Positions 39,101-51,226 of a DNA stretch of 64,000 nt are shown here, piece by piece. The DNA comes from Otis tarda (lineage: Eukaryota > Chordata > Aves > Otidiformes > Otididae): positions 42,696,001-42,760,000 of the forward strand of contig CM048553.1 of NCBI GenBank assembly GCA_026413225.1. Reading direction: 5' to 3'. Within the stretch, counting starts at the first letter, position 1; each line of letters begins with the position of its first letter. Made by a program: the position numbers and the translations under genes. A model generated the notes under the pieces. That model made no database searches and had not been told where the DNA came from. It worked only from the letters and a program-made list of their open reading frames with translations.

Positions 39101-40668
39101 CTTGAGGCGCTATTTAGTCAAAAAAGTCAAATGCATCCAACACAGGGCAGGCAAATTATATGCTCTTCATTTGTTTAACAAACACTTAGAATTCTCTGCT
39201 TTAGAGAGTATTAACCTTTGAGTTTGCATGGGAGTTCTAACCAACCAAGAACTACTAAAAAGGGTGCTCTCTGAAAAGATTACTCAAACAATACAGAGAC
39301 ATTACTAATCATTTTGGAATAAGCCACAGAAGTTACTTGTCTTCCTAATACAGCCACAGTTCGACCACAGTTCCACGCAGCTTATTCTGTATGCTGCCAT
39401 CCAGTAGCACGTATACAAGTTCAAGGAAAGACTGATTTTAAGTTAAATTAGAGTATGGCACAACAAGGAATTTCAATAGGCTTCTTGGCTTTCACATTGG
39501 CTTCTTACAGACAGACAATTATCTAGCCTTGCATAAAGTCTACCCATAAATATTCTACTGCCATTATTTCATTTTCTCGTAAGGCAAATTTGAACTTTCA
39601 GTATAAATTTACACCAGATCCATGCTCCTTGAGATGCAAACATGGGAATTTTGACCAGCCCTAGGAACTCTAAAGCTGGCTTCAATATATCAAGTCATGC
39701 TCCTAGATACAAACTCTCCTCCTGCATTCTCTTCCTGAACTTGAAGAGAGACTCAATAGCCAAAAGCAAAATGTAAAGAAATATTCAAATAGGAAAAATT
39801 TGAACATAGTTGTTCTCTAGGCAACTCCCCATGTTTCTAATGATAAAATTCTTATTTGCATAGATCATAAACATATTATAACCATAACCATCCCTTTTTT
39901 CCAGTGTTACTTCACTTAAGTCAGAGAACACACAAAGAAATTAACCTACCCACCAAATTATTTGCTATTATTCTCCCATTTCTACACAGGACTGACTACA
40001 GAAAAAAAAAAATCAACTGCCTGTAAACTAGGCTGTCACCAAACAGCATGCCGTAGAAATCTCCTATATACAGAACAAACAGAACCAAATTGGCTTATAC
40101 TACACGCTAACCTTAATCAAATGAGATCATATCTGAATGATGGTAAGGCACTCAACTCTGGTAGAAAATGGTACCTTTTTATTGAAATTTGAATAAAATT
40201 CCATATTTGGGGCAGTACAACATCATAGCTTTTCGTGATATTGACATCAATTTCAGAGCTTCTGACTGAGATGTAATTAATTTAAATAGAAGCAATAATT
40301 TTGTATCTGATTTTAACAAACTTTTACAGACTTCCCCAAAAACTGCGGTTTCTAAAAGATGTCTTTAAAATTTGAATCAGTTTTCATTGATTTCCAAAAT
40401 TAACACTAGCAGAAAGATTACTTTTAAAAAAAAAAAGTATGTAAAGCAAAATCATTCAAGCATAATGAGACAAACAAATGGGTATTTTAAAATATTTACA
40501 ATCAGGTCAACTGTCTGCTAAAAAGACATCCATGTTGTCTGAGGTCTCTGTGCATTGACAGGGGCTTAAAGAAAGGGTAAGGCACGTGTTTCTCACTGGG
40601 ACTGAACAAGCCTGCCAAAAGAAAGCTCTCGCGTTAAAGGAAGACTGAACTGTAGCTCAGTTTAGAAT

Positions 40669-41486
40669 TACTGGAGAGGTGGGCCCGTGCAAAACTAATG
40701 AAGTTCAACCAGGCCAAAAGTGCAAGGTCCTGCACACGGTTTGGGGCAATCCCAAGTGCAAATACAGGCTGGGCAGAGAATGGATCAAAAGAAGCCCTGA
40801 GGAGAAGGACTTGGGAGTGCTGGTGGACGAGAAGCTCAATATGAGCTGGCAATGTGGGCTCACTGCCCAGAAAGCCAACCACATCCTGGGCTGCACCAAA
40901 AGCAGCATGGCCAGTAGGTTGAGGGAGGCGATTCTTCTGCTCTATTCCACTCTGGCAAGACCCTACTTGGAGTAATGCTGGGGGCTCACCAGAGCTGTAT
41001 GCATAAGAAGAATGTGGACCTGTTGGAGTGAGTCCAGAAGAGACACAAATATGATCATAGGGCTGGAGCACCTCTCCTGTGAGGACAGGCTGAGAGAGTT
41101 AGGGCTGTTCAGCCTGGAGAAGAGGAGGCTCCAGGGAGACCTTATAGCAGTCTTCCAGTACCCAAAGGGGGGGCTTACAGGAAAGATGGGGAGAAATTCT
41201 TTAGCAGGGCCTGTTGTGACAGGATGAGGGGTAATGGTTTTTAAACAGAGGGAGGTAGATTCAGACCAGACATCGGGAAAAAATTGTTACAATGAGGGTG
41301 GTGTAACACTGGCACAGGTTGCCCAGAGAGGTGGTGGATGCCCCATCCCTGGAAACATTCAAAGCCAAGTTGGACAGGGCTCTGAGCAACCTGATCTGGT
41401 TTGAGATGTCCCTGCTCTATGCAGGGAGATTGGACTAGATGACCTTTAAAGGTCCCTTCCAACACAAAGTACTCTATGATTCTATA
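40669..41486 (+). mobile_element. CR1 LINE, 5'-truncated, plus orientation
   Basis: This is the CR1 3' part read on the plus strand. It starts within the sequence coding [17 protein letters not shown], runs through the [18 protein letters not shown] and [17 protein letters not shown] segments of the reverse-transcriptase reading frame, then the [19 protein letters not shown] region and the 3' UTR (CACAGGTTGCCCAGAGAGGT). It ends GACTAGATGACCTTTAAAGG followed by ACTCTATGATTCTATA. Stops and small indels show it is inactive. It faces the next copy tail to tail. Confidence 0.95.
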
Positions 41487-41717
41487 CAACATTCATACCA
41501 GGACACTAGGGGACACTTCAAAAATCACTTCTATATGTTGATGCCACTATTAACCCCAAATTTTCACTCACAGACAAGTTGTTTAGGTACATGAGGGAAG
41601 ATAACTTTTTTCAGACCACTGAGATAATAATGTTTGAACACTTGAAATTCAGTCACACAGACTACGTAATTGTGAAAAAAACATGGAATTCTGATAACCT
41701 CAGAAAGGAACATATTA

Positions 41718-42715
41718 GAATCATAGAATGGTTAGAGTTGGAAGGGACAACTCGCAATGTAAAATTTTTTTTCCTAATATCCAATCTAAATCTACCTCCC
41801 TTTATTTTAAAACCACTACCCCTCGTCCCATCACAACAGGCCCTACTGAACAACCTCTCCCCATCTTTCCTGTAGGCCCCCTTGAGGTACTGGAAGACCG
41901 CTATCAGGTCTCCCCGGAGCCTCCTCTTCTCCAGGCTGAACAGCCCCAACTCTCTCAGCCTGTCCTCATAGGAGAGGTGCTCCAGCCCTCTGATCATCTT
42001 GGTGGCCCTCCTCTGGACCCTTTCCAACTGGCCCATGTCCTTCTTGTGTTGGGGGCTCCAGAACTGGACACAGTACTCCAGGTGGGGTCTCACCAGGGCG
42101 GAGTAGAGGGGCAGAATCACCTCTCTTCACCTGCTGGCCACGCTCCTCTTGATGCAGCCCAGGATGCGGTTGGCCTTCTGGGCCGCAAGGGTGCATTGCC
42201 GGCTCATGTAGAGCTTCTCGTCCACCAGCACTCCCAAGTCCTTCTCCTCAGCGCTGCTCTCAATCCATTCTCTGCCCAGCCTGTATTTGTGTCTGGGATT
42301 GCCACGACCCAGGTGCAGGATCTTGCATTTGGCCTGGTTGAACTTCAGGAGGTTGGCATGGGGCCACCTCTCCAGCCTCTCAAGGTCCTTCTGGATGGCA
42401 TCCCTCCCCTCCAGCGTGTTGACGGCACCACACAACTTGGTGTCATCGGCGAACTTGCTGAGGGTACACTCTATCCCACTGTCCGTGTCACCGACAGAGA
42501 TATTGAACAGAGCTGGGCCCAACACGGACCCCTGAGGGACACCACCCGTGACCGGTCTCCACATGGACATTGAGCCATTAACCACCACTCTCTGAATGCA
42601 GCCATCCAGCCAACTCCTTATCCCCCAAGTGGTCCGTCCATCAAACCCATGCCTCTCTAGTTTAGAGAGAAGGATGTCGTGCGGGACAGTGTCAAAAGCT
42701 TTGCACAAGTCCATC
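41718..42715 (-). mobile_element. CR1 LINE, 5'-truncated, minus orientation, largest RT remnant
   Basis: This is the longest CR1 copy here. From 42714 downward the minus strand keeps a 195-codon open frame of the reverse transcriptase: [19 protein letters not shown], then [16 protein letters not shown], then the catalytic-type KFADDTKL box. It ends at a TGA just after KRSVASR where mammal-unlike CR1 text normally continues; the frame then resumes as [20 protein letters not shown] through [20 protein letters not shown]. Near the 3' end an internal deletion of roughly 170 bases removes most of the UTR between 41754 and 41762, leaving only the terminal GTCCCTTCCAACTCTAACCA tail. It is inactive. 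Confidence 0.95.
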
Positions 42716-42738
42716 TGTACTATCGTACAATAGTACAG
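42715..42738. repeat. Short perfect inverted repeat at the CR1 5' junction
   Basis: The arms CTGTACTAT (42715-42723) and ATAGTACAG (42730-42738) are perfect reverse complements separated by six bases. They start exactly where the CR1 copy stops. Confidence 0.8.
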
Positions 42739-44809
42739 AGCACAACCATCATTCCCTCTATTCTCATGGTTCTTTCAGCATTTTCTACTGAAGAAAATCA
42801 CCAAGCTGCATACTCAAATAGCAATCTGTTAAAGAAGTATGTTAAATAAAAAGCAGTTGAAAAGACTGCAGTGCATATTTACACTTACTGTTTAAGAAAT
42901 GAAACAATGAAAGCAGCCTGAAGAAAAGTTTATTCTGCATATTTGAAGCTTGTTTCCACCTCTGAGTAATTCCATAATGTAACTGGATTTTTGGTAACAT
43001 ATTATACACATTCACAAACACACATGCCCTCCTGAACAGTATCATCATGAATACATTGCACAACACAGGAACTATACCAGACTTTTGGAACTACTGTGTC
43101 AGCAGGCTTCACTTCTACTCTGGGTCTTAATTTTAGTTTGCAAGATAACTCGACATTTCTAAAAGCTCTAAAAGAATTAAGTAGCACACGGAGACAAAGA
43201 TAGGCATGCAGGTTTGAAAGATGTCATTAGGAGCACTCACAGTCTAATACTTTATAAGAAGAAAGATGGAGGAAGAGGGTGGTGGAAGAGATGTCACCAA
43301 TGGTTTCCTGAAACTCACCCCTTTTCTTTTTCTTTAAATAATAATTATTTCAAAAGCTCTGAGTGCTTACTGACACTTTAAAGCAGTATTATATTCAATA
43401 GCTAGTCTTTCTCCAATATAAATAAATAATCTTTCAGATAACTACTCGTGTATTTTCTAGGTGTTGCAAGCTAACTTGAGTCAAGTACTTTTTACTAGTG
43501 TTATCAATACAACTGTCAAATAATGCATACCAACAGGAAGTACAAACTTTCGTGGATGGACTCGATCTTAAAAGTCTTTTCCAAAAAAATTACTCTGATT
43601 TCTGTGATTCTAATGGAGATACGTTTGTGCTTACACTGCTGAAGTGGAACATCCTTTACATTATACATTATTCTGAAGCATCGACTCAAATACAATTTTT
43701 CAAACACTAACCTCTCACCAAGATTTTATGAACAAAAATCAATAGAGACACAGTACAAAAAACTCAAGTTGCTTTTATTGGAAACCTATTAAACTATAAA
43801 GGCAAATTCTATCTATTTTAGATTAGGAAGCTACTGAAGGAGCAGAATAATACTAATACATGATCTAAGAAGCCATGAACATAATTCTCCCATGCTATAC
43901 TCCCTTGTCAATCAGGGTCCACTTCTTTGCAAACACATCGGGAAAAAGCATCTTGAATTTACAGGCTCTCTCCATTACAGTAACAGAGACTCAAAAAAAA
44001 AAAAAAAGTCACCAGGAAGTATTTAAAACCAGTTACCTCACTCAGCCCTCAGTTGCAAGGGAAGACAAATTGTCCTGTTCCCAATTCTAGACTTCTCTGA
44101 GTGCTGTAGCTGTATGCTGGGTGGCACTTTCTAGGATGAAAAGATGACTTGCTTGTTGCTCAAGTGCAGTCTCAGAATACCAGGATAGGACCACATGCAA
44201 TTATGCAGTTTAAAGCAAGTAACTCTGGCTCTGTTTTACTACATCTAGTCTCTGAACAACTTTGATATAAACCATTATTTCCATTAATATGGCTTCTGTC
44301 AAACTACTTGCTACCAGTAAATTTAACACATTAACTTGCACGATCAGCAGAGGACACTTAACAAAGACCAGCTTTCTCCTCTGCAAAGAATTTCATCATG
44401 AACTGCATCAAGAACTTTGCTCCTTTAACACTACATGAGCTTATTTAGACTCTTCTTGTTTCCAACAAACAGTCAGTTGTCGGGTTTGGATTGTCTACAA
44501 CTTGGACTGATAAAGGATTATTGACCTATCAGATGGAATATAAAGCATATAACTTGTTTTGAAACTTCTGTCCACACTGGTGATGCAAAATTAGGACATC
44601 ACTGCTAATGACTGTCTCAAAGCATGATCGTTAGGTATATCAAAGGGAAAATAGGATTATTTTTTTAAGTTCTTCAATTTCTAGTACTTCTAACAAAGCT
44701 GCTTTCTTGGGACCTAAGGGGAGAACCAAAGTTAAAAAAAAATACAATTACATCAAGGACAAAATTTACAGTTTGGTTTTCATTACTATCTGCCCCCTTG
44801 CTTTCCAAA

Positions 44810-44826
44810 CTCCTTCCAGGAAGGAG
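44810..44826. repeat. 17-bp near-perfect palindrome beside the LTR
   Basis: CTCCTTCC (44810-44817), one central A, and GGAAGGAG (44819-44826) form perfect 8-bp arms, four bases before the LTR-like end at 44831. Confidence 0.8.
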
Positions 44827-44830
44827 CCTA

Positions 44831-45561
44831 TGTGCGGTTGGATCCAGACTTGGCCCCGACTGTAATGAAGAGTTCAGACCCTAGGTTCTGTCACAGAGTC
44901 TGTTTATTACAGCTCGAGCTGGGCCTCTCCCACGAGGGACCCAGAATAAGAAACCCCTGGGCAATTATACCCTTTGCAATTTAAGTTCCCACCCATTACG
45001 TCCTCGTCACGTGCTGTCCAGGCATTAGTTAGTCCAATGGTATTTCAGGGCCGAATTCTTCTCACCCCTCTTCACAGGCTGTCCACGGGACAGTTAATCC
45101 AATCACATTTCTGAGCTGGAGTCTTTTTTTGTTCCTCAGCGGGTTCCGTCCTTATCTCTAGATAGGCCATCTCCTTATCTTCAAAGTTTGCAGCTGGATG
45201 CTAATTTCCTTGTCTCCTGGCTTGGGTCGGTCCCCCGGGGCCCTTAGCTATTAAGGTCTTTGTTCGTTGTCTGTTAGGTGACTAGAAGGTCTTCCTTTCC
45301 CTTAAGTCATGGGTTTGGTTCCCCACATCTTGTAAATTAGGATATCCTGTACCCCTTTGTTACCTCCTCTGCATAGCCATCCATGTTAATAAACAGAGTT
45401 CATTTAAAATTCACTTATGCTAAGTTTTAAACAAGGCCTACTCATGCTAAGCTGTAAGCAAGTTCCAATTCAACTACACTTGATTCTAATTTTGCTTACC
45501 TCTAAGCAATCACACAATTAATTCTAACATTCTACAAGTAAACTTATTTTAGTCCCCAACA
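44831..45561 (-). mobile_element. Probable solo LTR, minus orientation
   Basis: This 731-bp segment is GC-richer than its surroundings and bounded on the plus strand by TGTGCGG and CCCCAACA, that is, TGTTGGGG...CCGCACA on the minus strand, the TG...CA ends of an LTR. On the minus strand a TATAATT-like box (about 44967) lies some 60 bases before an AATAAA signal (44903-44908), followed by about 70 bases to the end, as in a retroviral U3-R-U5. No flanking target duplication is visible with these limits (GCCTA on one side, ATCAA on the other). No internal viral sequence is present. Confidence 0.65.
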
Positions 45562-47562
45562 ATCAAGTCCTACAGATTTCTTCCAACGATAGCCAAAGAA
45601 AAATAACCCTTTTGTCAAGAAGCTGAATTATTTGTGAATGCATTAATCCACAAAAGTTTTTAAAGTGTAGACCTACTCCCCCCACAACTCCTGCAAAGAA
45701 ACACAGCTATAGAGTTGATGGGTGTGCACTTACCCACTAGTCCACATACCCTGCACACATTGAAGCATATGGAATATGGTCTGGAAAAGTATATCTGGTT
45801 TGAATACTACTGTTTTAACACGCAAATTCTCACCTTTACATGGCCTCCTGGATCTGGAAGTGTGTAATCATTAGATATCCAGCCTGGGCTAGCATAAATG
45901 CAAACAGAGTAAATATCCAGTCATACAACAAACGACTGAATGTGATAGAGAGAAATTAGTCACCTTATATAACAAAGCAGCATATTCCAAGTCATTTGCT
46001 GTATTAGGATTAGCTAAAGTCCCATATACCAAAGGGGTCACAGTGGGTTGGCCCCATCACCAGTGAGAAAAGCATGCTGCAAAAGCATCCTTGTTTGCCT
46101 GTCTTTTCAAAAGGTTCTGTCCATTCAAAGCACAGAACACAAGTAATAGCTATACTCTTTGCCCTTGAGCATATCAAGTTTCTTCAGTTCCCTATTTATA
46201 TTTGCCCTTCATTTGCATCTTCTTCATACCAAAGGCAACTTACTCACACTAAAGAATTAAAACCCTCAAACTAACACCACTGTCTTCATTCAATAGAATA
46301 CGGCCATCTTCTTCCTTAACTATAAGCCAACAGGCTTCCTCATCATCATCAGTTTTCAAAACTCAAGAATTTCCACAAAAATCAGTTTGAAAAGCTTTAA
46401 TAAATTAGCTTGTATTTACAATCTAAAATTAAAACTGTCCAATAATAGTGTCTATCTATCCTATCATTATCTATCTGCAATTCAACCAAATATTAATTTG
46501 AGAAGGAGTATCTGCCTCTCCAATCTCTCTTAATGGCAGACAAGCAATGTTAATAAAAAAAAAAAAAAAAACCTGAAAAAGGAAAAGTTCTCTGCTACTA
46601 TTGGTTTTTATCACTTCCTCAAATGAGTTATAACAATCATCAGATGCTATCTGTTTGTTTTTATATAAACAGTTTTAAAATGCATGGCTGGTGGGGTGTA
46701 GTCATTTGACAAACAAAAAGAGGAATTTACCACCAACAGTAACACCAACTGTGGCTATTCACTAAGAAGCCTCTCATTTCCTTTTTCGTACACAAAGTCT
46801 GTCTGGAAATATGTTTGACATGTTAAAGAAATGCATGCACTTACATAATAGTATATTCTTACAATAGTGCTGTATAAGCCAAAGGAAAAAAAAAAAAGGC
46901 AAAAAATCACTAGTCCTAAAACAAGCAGTAGTTTAAATACAGTATCCAATAGCTTTTTTACTTAAAACTAGAAACAAAGAAGCAACAAATCTAGCAACAA
47001 TCTAAGTAATCCTACTTTATTGTTTAAAATGGCAATTAAAGAGCTTGCAATCAGTCGCTTTGACTTCACAAGTTAGTCAAAGAACCCACAAAAGTGTAAC
47101 TGATTCTTGATTTGGACCAGAGCAGTGCTGAGAAGCCAGTTCGCAATATTACTGTCCAACAAGTTTTTTTTTATATCATGTACATAGCCATCATCTCTCC
47201 ATTAACACACAAAAAAAAACCCAACATTCCTGACACTCTTTTAAAGTTTATTTTTTGTAGAGTTCCTCTATTTTTTTTAATTAAGGTCCCTTTTATGAAA
47301 TTATATCTTTGCAGGCAACTCGGAGACTAAGCAGATGTTGCATTTGAGTCTCAAAGCAAATGCATACCACCCCTCTGAAAAGATTAAAGGCCAAAAGAGA
47401 AATCAACACGCCTACAAAAAAGGGTATGAAAGGTTATTAGGGAAAAGAAAGCATCTTTCATAAGCTAAAACTATGTCCAAGTGACAGTCATAAACTATGA
47501 TATTTTAAATGTAGCCATACAATAAGCAGGCGAAATAGACATCAAAATTACATAAATTATAA

Positions 47563-47580
47563 AAATAATAATAATAATAA
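47563..47580. repeat. (AAT)n microsatellite
   Basis: A short AAT/ATA trinucleotide tract (about five units) lies in the intron. Confidence 0.8.
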
Positions 47581-49029
47581 AACCTGGCACTAGCTTTTCA
47601 ACTATAACAGGACTAAGACAGACTGCTATAGCATCTATAAAGAAAACAGATAATCAAACTACAAAATGAATGTTCATAAAATACTAAGCTACTCCTGAAA
47701 ATTACGAGGTTTTGCATCCAGGTTCACAATGGAGAAACTCAACACCCTGAAATGCCAGGACGTACCCCAAGCTTCACGTACTAAATGTCACAGCTGCATA
47801 AAAACGTCAGGTATACGAAACAGCTTTCACTTGATTTTAGTGTACAACTTTACAAAGGATCTGAAAAGTCATAGTACTTTCTACTGCATTCTTAAGTATA
47901 CCTCCATTAGTTTGCTTTGAAGGTTTGTAAAATCTATTATCTTTAAATGTCTTAATTTTTTTAACTAGGGAGACTGAAGCACAAAAGCAACTTGCCCCAA
48001 ACACATCCACAACAGACATCAGTGCTTACAGCAGCTGTCAGATCTTTTGGAAAATAGGATGTTAGGTTTATTTTACCTATAAATAAACATAAAACTAGTT
48101 AACATACAACACCTTAAGAATTAAATGGGACCTCAGGTAACGACCAAAGAATGTTCAGTTCTCAGCCCATACGTGTACAGTGGAAGTCATTTATTAAAGC
48201 ATTCTACTAAGCATAATTGGATAACACAGTAGTGGTAAGTCAAAACACAAAAGGTTACAAGCAGAACACAACTCTCCAGCATAAAAGGGAAGATCGTGAG
48301 CAGGTAAATTAGAGCAAGTTTTATTGCAGTCAGAAGAAGAAACATGCAAAAATAAACTTCCAAACACTTCAGGAGCATAAACTGACGTTTCATGCTGCAC
48401 TCCTATACAAAAAACTGAACCATCATGCCTCAGGTATGAAATTTTCCTGTTTGCAGCAGTGTAAGAACTAGAAACATTTCTTAGTTAGATGGCAAATATT
48501 TAGAGTTTTGAGAACTGAAATTATTCTGACTCAATTTCATTCTACTGTGCCTTGTGAGATTATTAAGTTGTTCCTGTTTGTAGATATAACAGATTGTACA
48601 CACAGATTGTTTAAAGAGCTCAAAGTGTTAAGTAAAACAAGCTATACTTGTAAGCTAGGCCAGAAATGATGGGGGGGGGGAATCCCTTCTTTTAAGTGTT
48701 TTGTTTTTTTTTTTCCTGGGAAGTAACTAGAAAAGAGGATACCCTAGTTTTACCTAGCATTAGTAAGCACTAGTAGCATTTTTCAGTTAAAACTCCTCTA
48801 TAAAAGAGACAGAGATGAAAGAAGTAACTCCCAAAACATAGGCCAAAGCTGCAGCGTTTCCACCTGCAACAAATTATGTTTACAGACATCACAGAAAAAG
48901 AGAGAAGAAAACCTAAGCTTTGACGTGATGTGTCTATCAAAACCACTTTCAAGTAGAACAAAGCATTCACATAAACACGTGTGTTTTAAATCTGTCTTGT
49001 GAACCGAACGAGATGGTAAAGTTTAATAG

Positions 49030-50129
49030 CTTAACAACATGGGCACAGCACACCTCCCACCAGGGCTCAGCCAACACAGGCAGCTAACAGATGTCACACC
49101 AGTCCCCAGGACAAAGCTACAAAGGGCCCTGAAACACTGTTCAAAATTTTGCAACACGTTACAGGGTGAAGTCTCCAACACCAGCCAAAGCAACTGTCCG
49201 TCACACATCAGAGATCCCAACTCCAAGAACTGCACAGGAAGGATGTCATCATCCAGATGTTGGGCTGCAGGGAGCACCCACTGTTCCTCCCTGATGCTGT
49301 TGACAGCAGTGGCCTCATCTGAGGGTGGTGCGCTACTTCTGAGGTGCTGAGTGGCCAGGTGTGAGAGCTGCAGGAGGGGATGAACACACTGCACAACAAG
49401 TAAGATAAACAGGAGGTCCTGGGAGGTCTGCTGCTTGCTGAATAATGTTTTGGAAAGACTAAGGCTCATCTAGTCCTCAAACTATTGCATTTTTCTGCTT
49501 ATCTATGTGGACACCAGTGACGCCTCCAAAAAGCAATTACTGAGCAAATCAAGAGTACCAAGCACTGTGGGTGTGGGTAGAGAGGCCCAGGTGGTGCTTC
49601 CTCAGTCTCTCCAGCTAGAAGCAGAAGGTTTAAGGTAGAGTAGATGTATCCAGAGGGTCAGTATCTGGTTATTAGCAGGGCTTTTACTGCTATGACCACA
49701 GGAAACTCTTTCAGGAACAAGGATCCCTCTGACAAAGTGTGGCAAGAGTTACTTTGCCATCACGGGCACTAAACGCATGAATAAGACTTTAAACTAGACA
49801 TACCAAAGAAAGGTTGTCACACTTAAGAGAAGTGAAGACATGGGGAACACGTGACAGGGAAGGCTCTCACTTCCCTTGTGAAAGAGGAGTGTCTGGGGGC
49901 CCATCACAAGTGCTTGCACACAAACACATACAGCATGGGAAGTAACAGGAGAATCTAGTCCATGTACACTTGCAGAGCCATAATCTCAAAGAAACTACAG
50001 AGTGACAGTGGGACAGCTCACAGGGCTGGAGTGCTCCAATGGATTGATACAGGCTCTTGAAAAAAGCCAGATTGGAAAGGCAAGGAATATGTTTTTCAAT
50101 ATAGCAAATACAGCCAGCAAAGGGCTGGC
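49030..50129 (+). repeat. Probable 5' part of a degraded LINE (CR1-like), continuous with the next feature
   Basis: This stretch is clearly less AT-rich than the flanking intron and runs without a break into recognisable CR1 ORF2. By position it should be the CR1 5' region and first reading frame, but the translations I can read are broken by stops and I cannot match them to the CR1 ORF1 with confidence. The 148-codon minus-strand frame at 49023-49469 runs against this orientation and is not supported as a gene. Confidence 0.4.
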
Positions 50130-50960
50130 TACAACATACACTGCTTTGCTTGGAACAAGTGACAAGACAGTCAAGACCTTGCAGGTAAGGATCAGAGAAC
50201 AGTCCAATGTGGGTGATGCAGTGCTAAGTGCCTGCTACAGACCTTCTGATGAAGAACGGGAAGCAGAAGTAGCCTTTATTCAAAAGCTGGAGGAAGCTTC
50301 ACAATTGCAGGCACTGGTACACATCAGAGCCTAAAACCACTAGTATCTGCTGGTAGGGTGCAGCCAAGCACAAGCACTCCACGAGATTTCTTGAGTGCGT
50401 TGAAATGGTTTCTCGGTGCAAGCGATCTGTGAAGTGAAGATGCACTGCTGGACTTGTTGCTTACAAACAAGGAAGAACCAGACAGAGACAAGGAAGTTAA
50501 GAGCAGCCTTGGCCACAGCAACCATGAAACTGTGGAGCTTAACGTTCTGAAAGAAGTGAGAAACACTAACAGTATAGTGTGCAAGACCCAGTACATGCAG
50601 TTACAATGTAATTCAGGAGAGCAGATTTCAACTTGTTCAGGGATCTTCTCTGTAGAATCTCATGGAAGACCACCATGGAAGGTGAAAGGAAAGCCTGTAA
50701 GAGCTGGCTGATCTTTGAGGACAGCATCCTCAAAGCACAAGAGGGACCATTCCTGCATGCAGAAATTCAAGGAGGCCTGACAGTGGACCAGCATGAAAGA
50801 AAAGGGAACCTGTGACTGAGCTCAAATGCAAAACAGTGCATGGAACATGGAAGCAGGGGTGGGAAGAATATACAGACATTATCTCATCGTGCAGGGGTGG
50901 AGCTAGATAATCTAAAGCTCTGCTAGAGTTGAAAATAACCATGGATGTGGAAGGCAGTAC
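50130..50960 (+). mobile_element. Degraded CR1 LINE ORF2, endonuclease region
   Basis: The plus-strand translation contains the AVLSACYRPSDEEREAEVAF segment, then IQKLEEASQLQALVHIRA (the CR1 endonuclease text 'CYRPP...QLEEASQ..ALVLMGDFN'). Next comes LLTNKEEPDRDKEVKSSLGH with SNHETVELNVL (normally 'LLTNREELV..VKVGGSLGCSDHEMVEF'), and further on LIFEDSILKAQEGPFLHA (normally 'FKDHLLQAQERSIP'). The metal-site GDFN and SDH motifs are lost or changed and several stops are present, so it is dead. It is unusual in keeping the 5' half of ORF2 and lacking the 3' half. Confidence 0.8.
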
Positions 50961-51201
50961 AAAGAAAAGAAAACACATTTTTATTTTTTCTTCCAAAACC
51001 AAAGTTATACAATAGAAACAGAAAACATATCTATGTACAACAACGTTATACACATTAGTAACTCCTATACATCCTTTTGTTACATCTTTAAAAGAAAATC
51101 TGAAGAATGAGGGCTGCTAAATGTGAACTTGGTGTTTGATCAGTTAGCAATAAACATGTTTTACTAGCTGTACTAGCTTACTCATAACTCTGACTAACAA
51201 T

Positions 51202-51226
51202 TAAAAAAAAAAAAAAAAAAAAACCC
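51202..51226. repeat. A21 run followed by CCCCA
   Basis: A homopolymer of about 21 A residues ending in ACCCCAC; similar A-run/CCCC tracts recur through the window (for example 6820, 7200 and 21215). Confidence 0.85.

Noticed and set aside
41728-42573. 281-codon plus-strand open frame, the longest in the window
   Set aside because: It is the antisense of the CR1 reverse-transcriptase frame; CR1 antisense frames are commonly open.
49023-49469. 148-codon minus-strand frame
   Set aside because: It lies in a block that appears to belong to a degraded plus-strand LINE; no domain was recognised.
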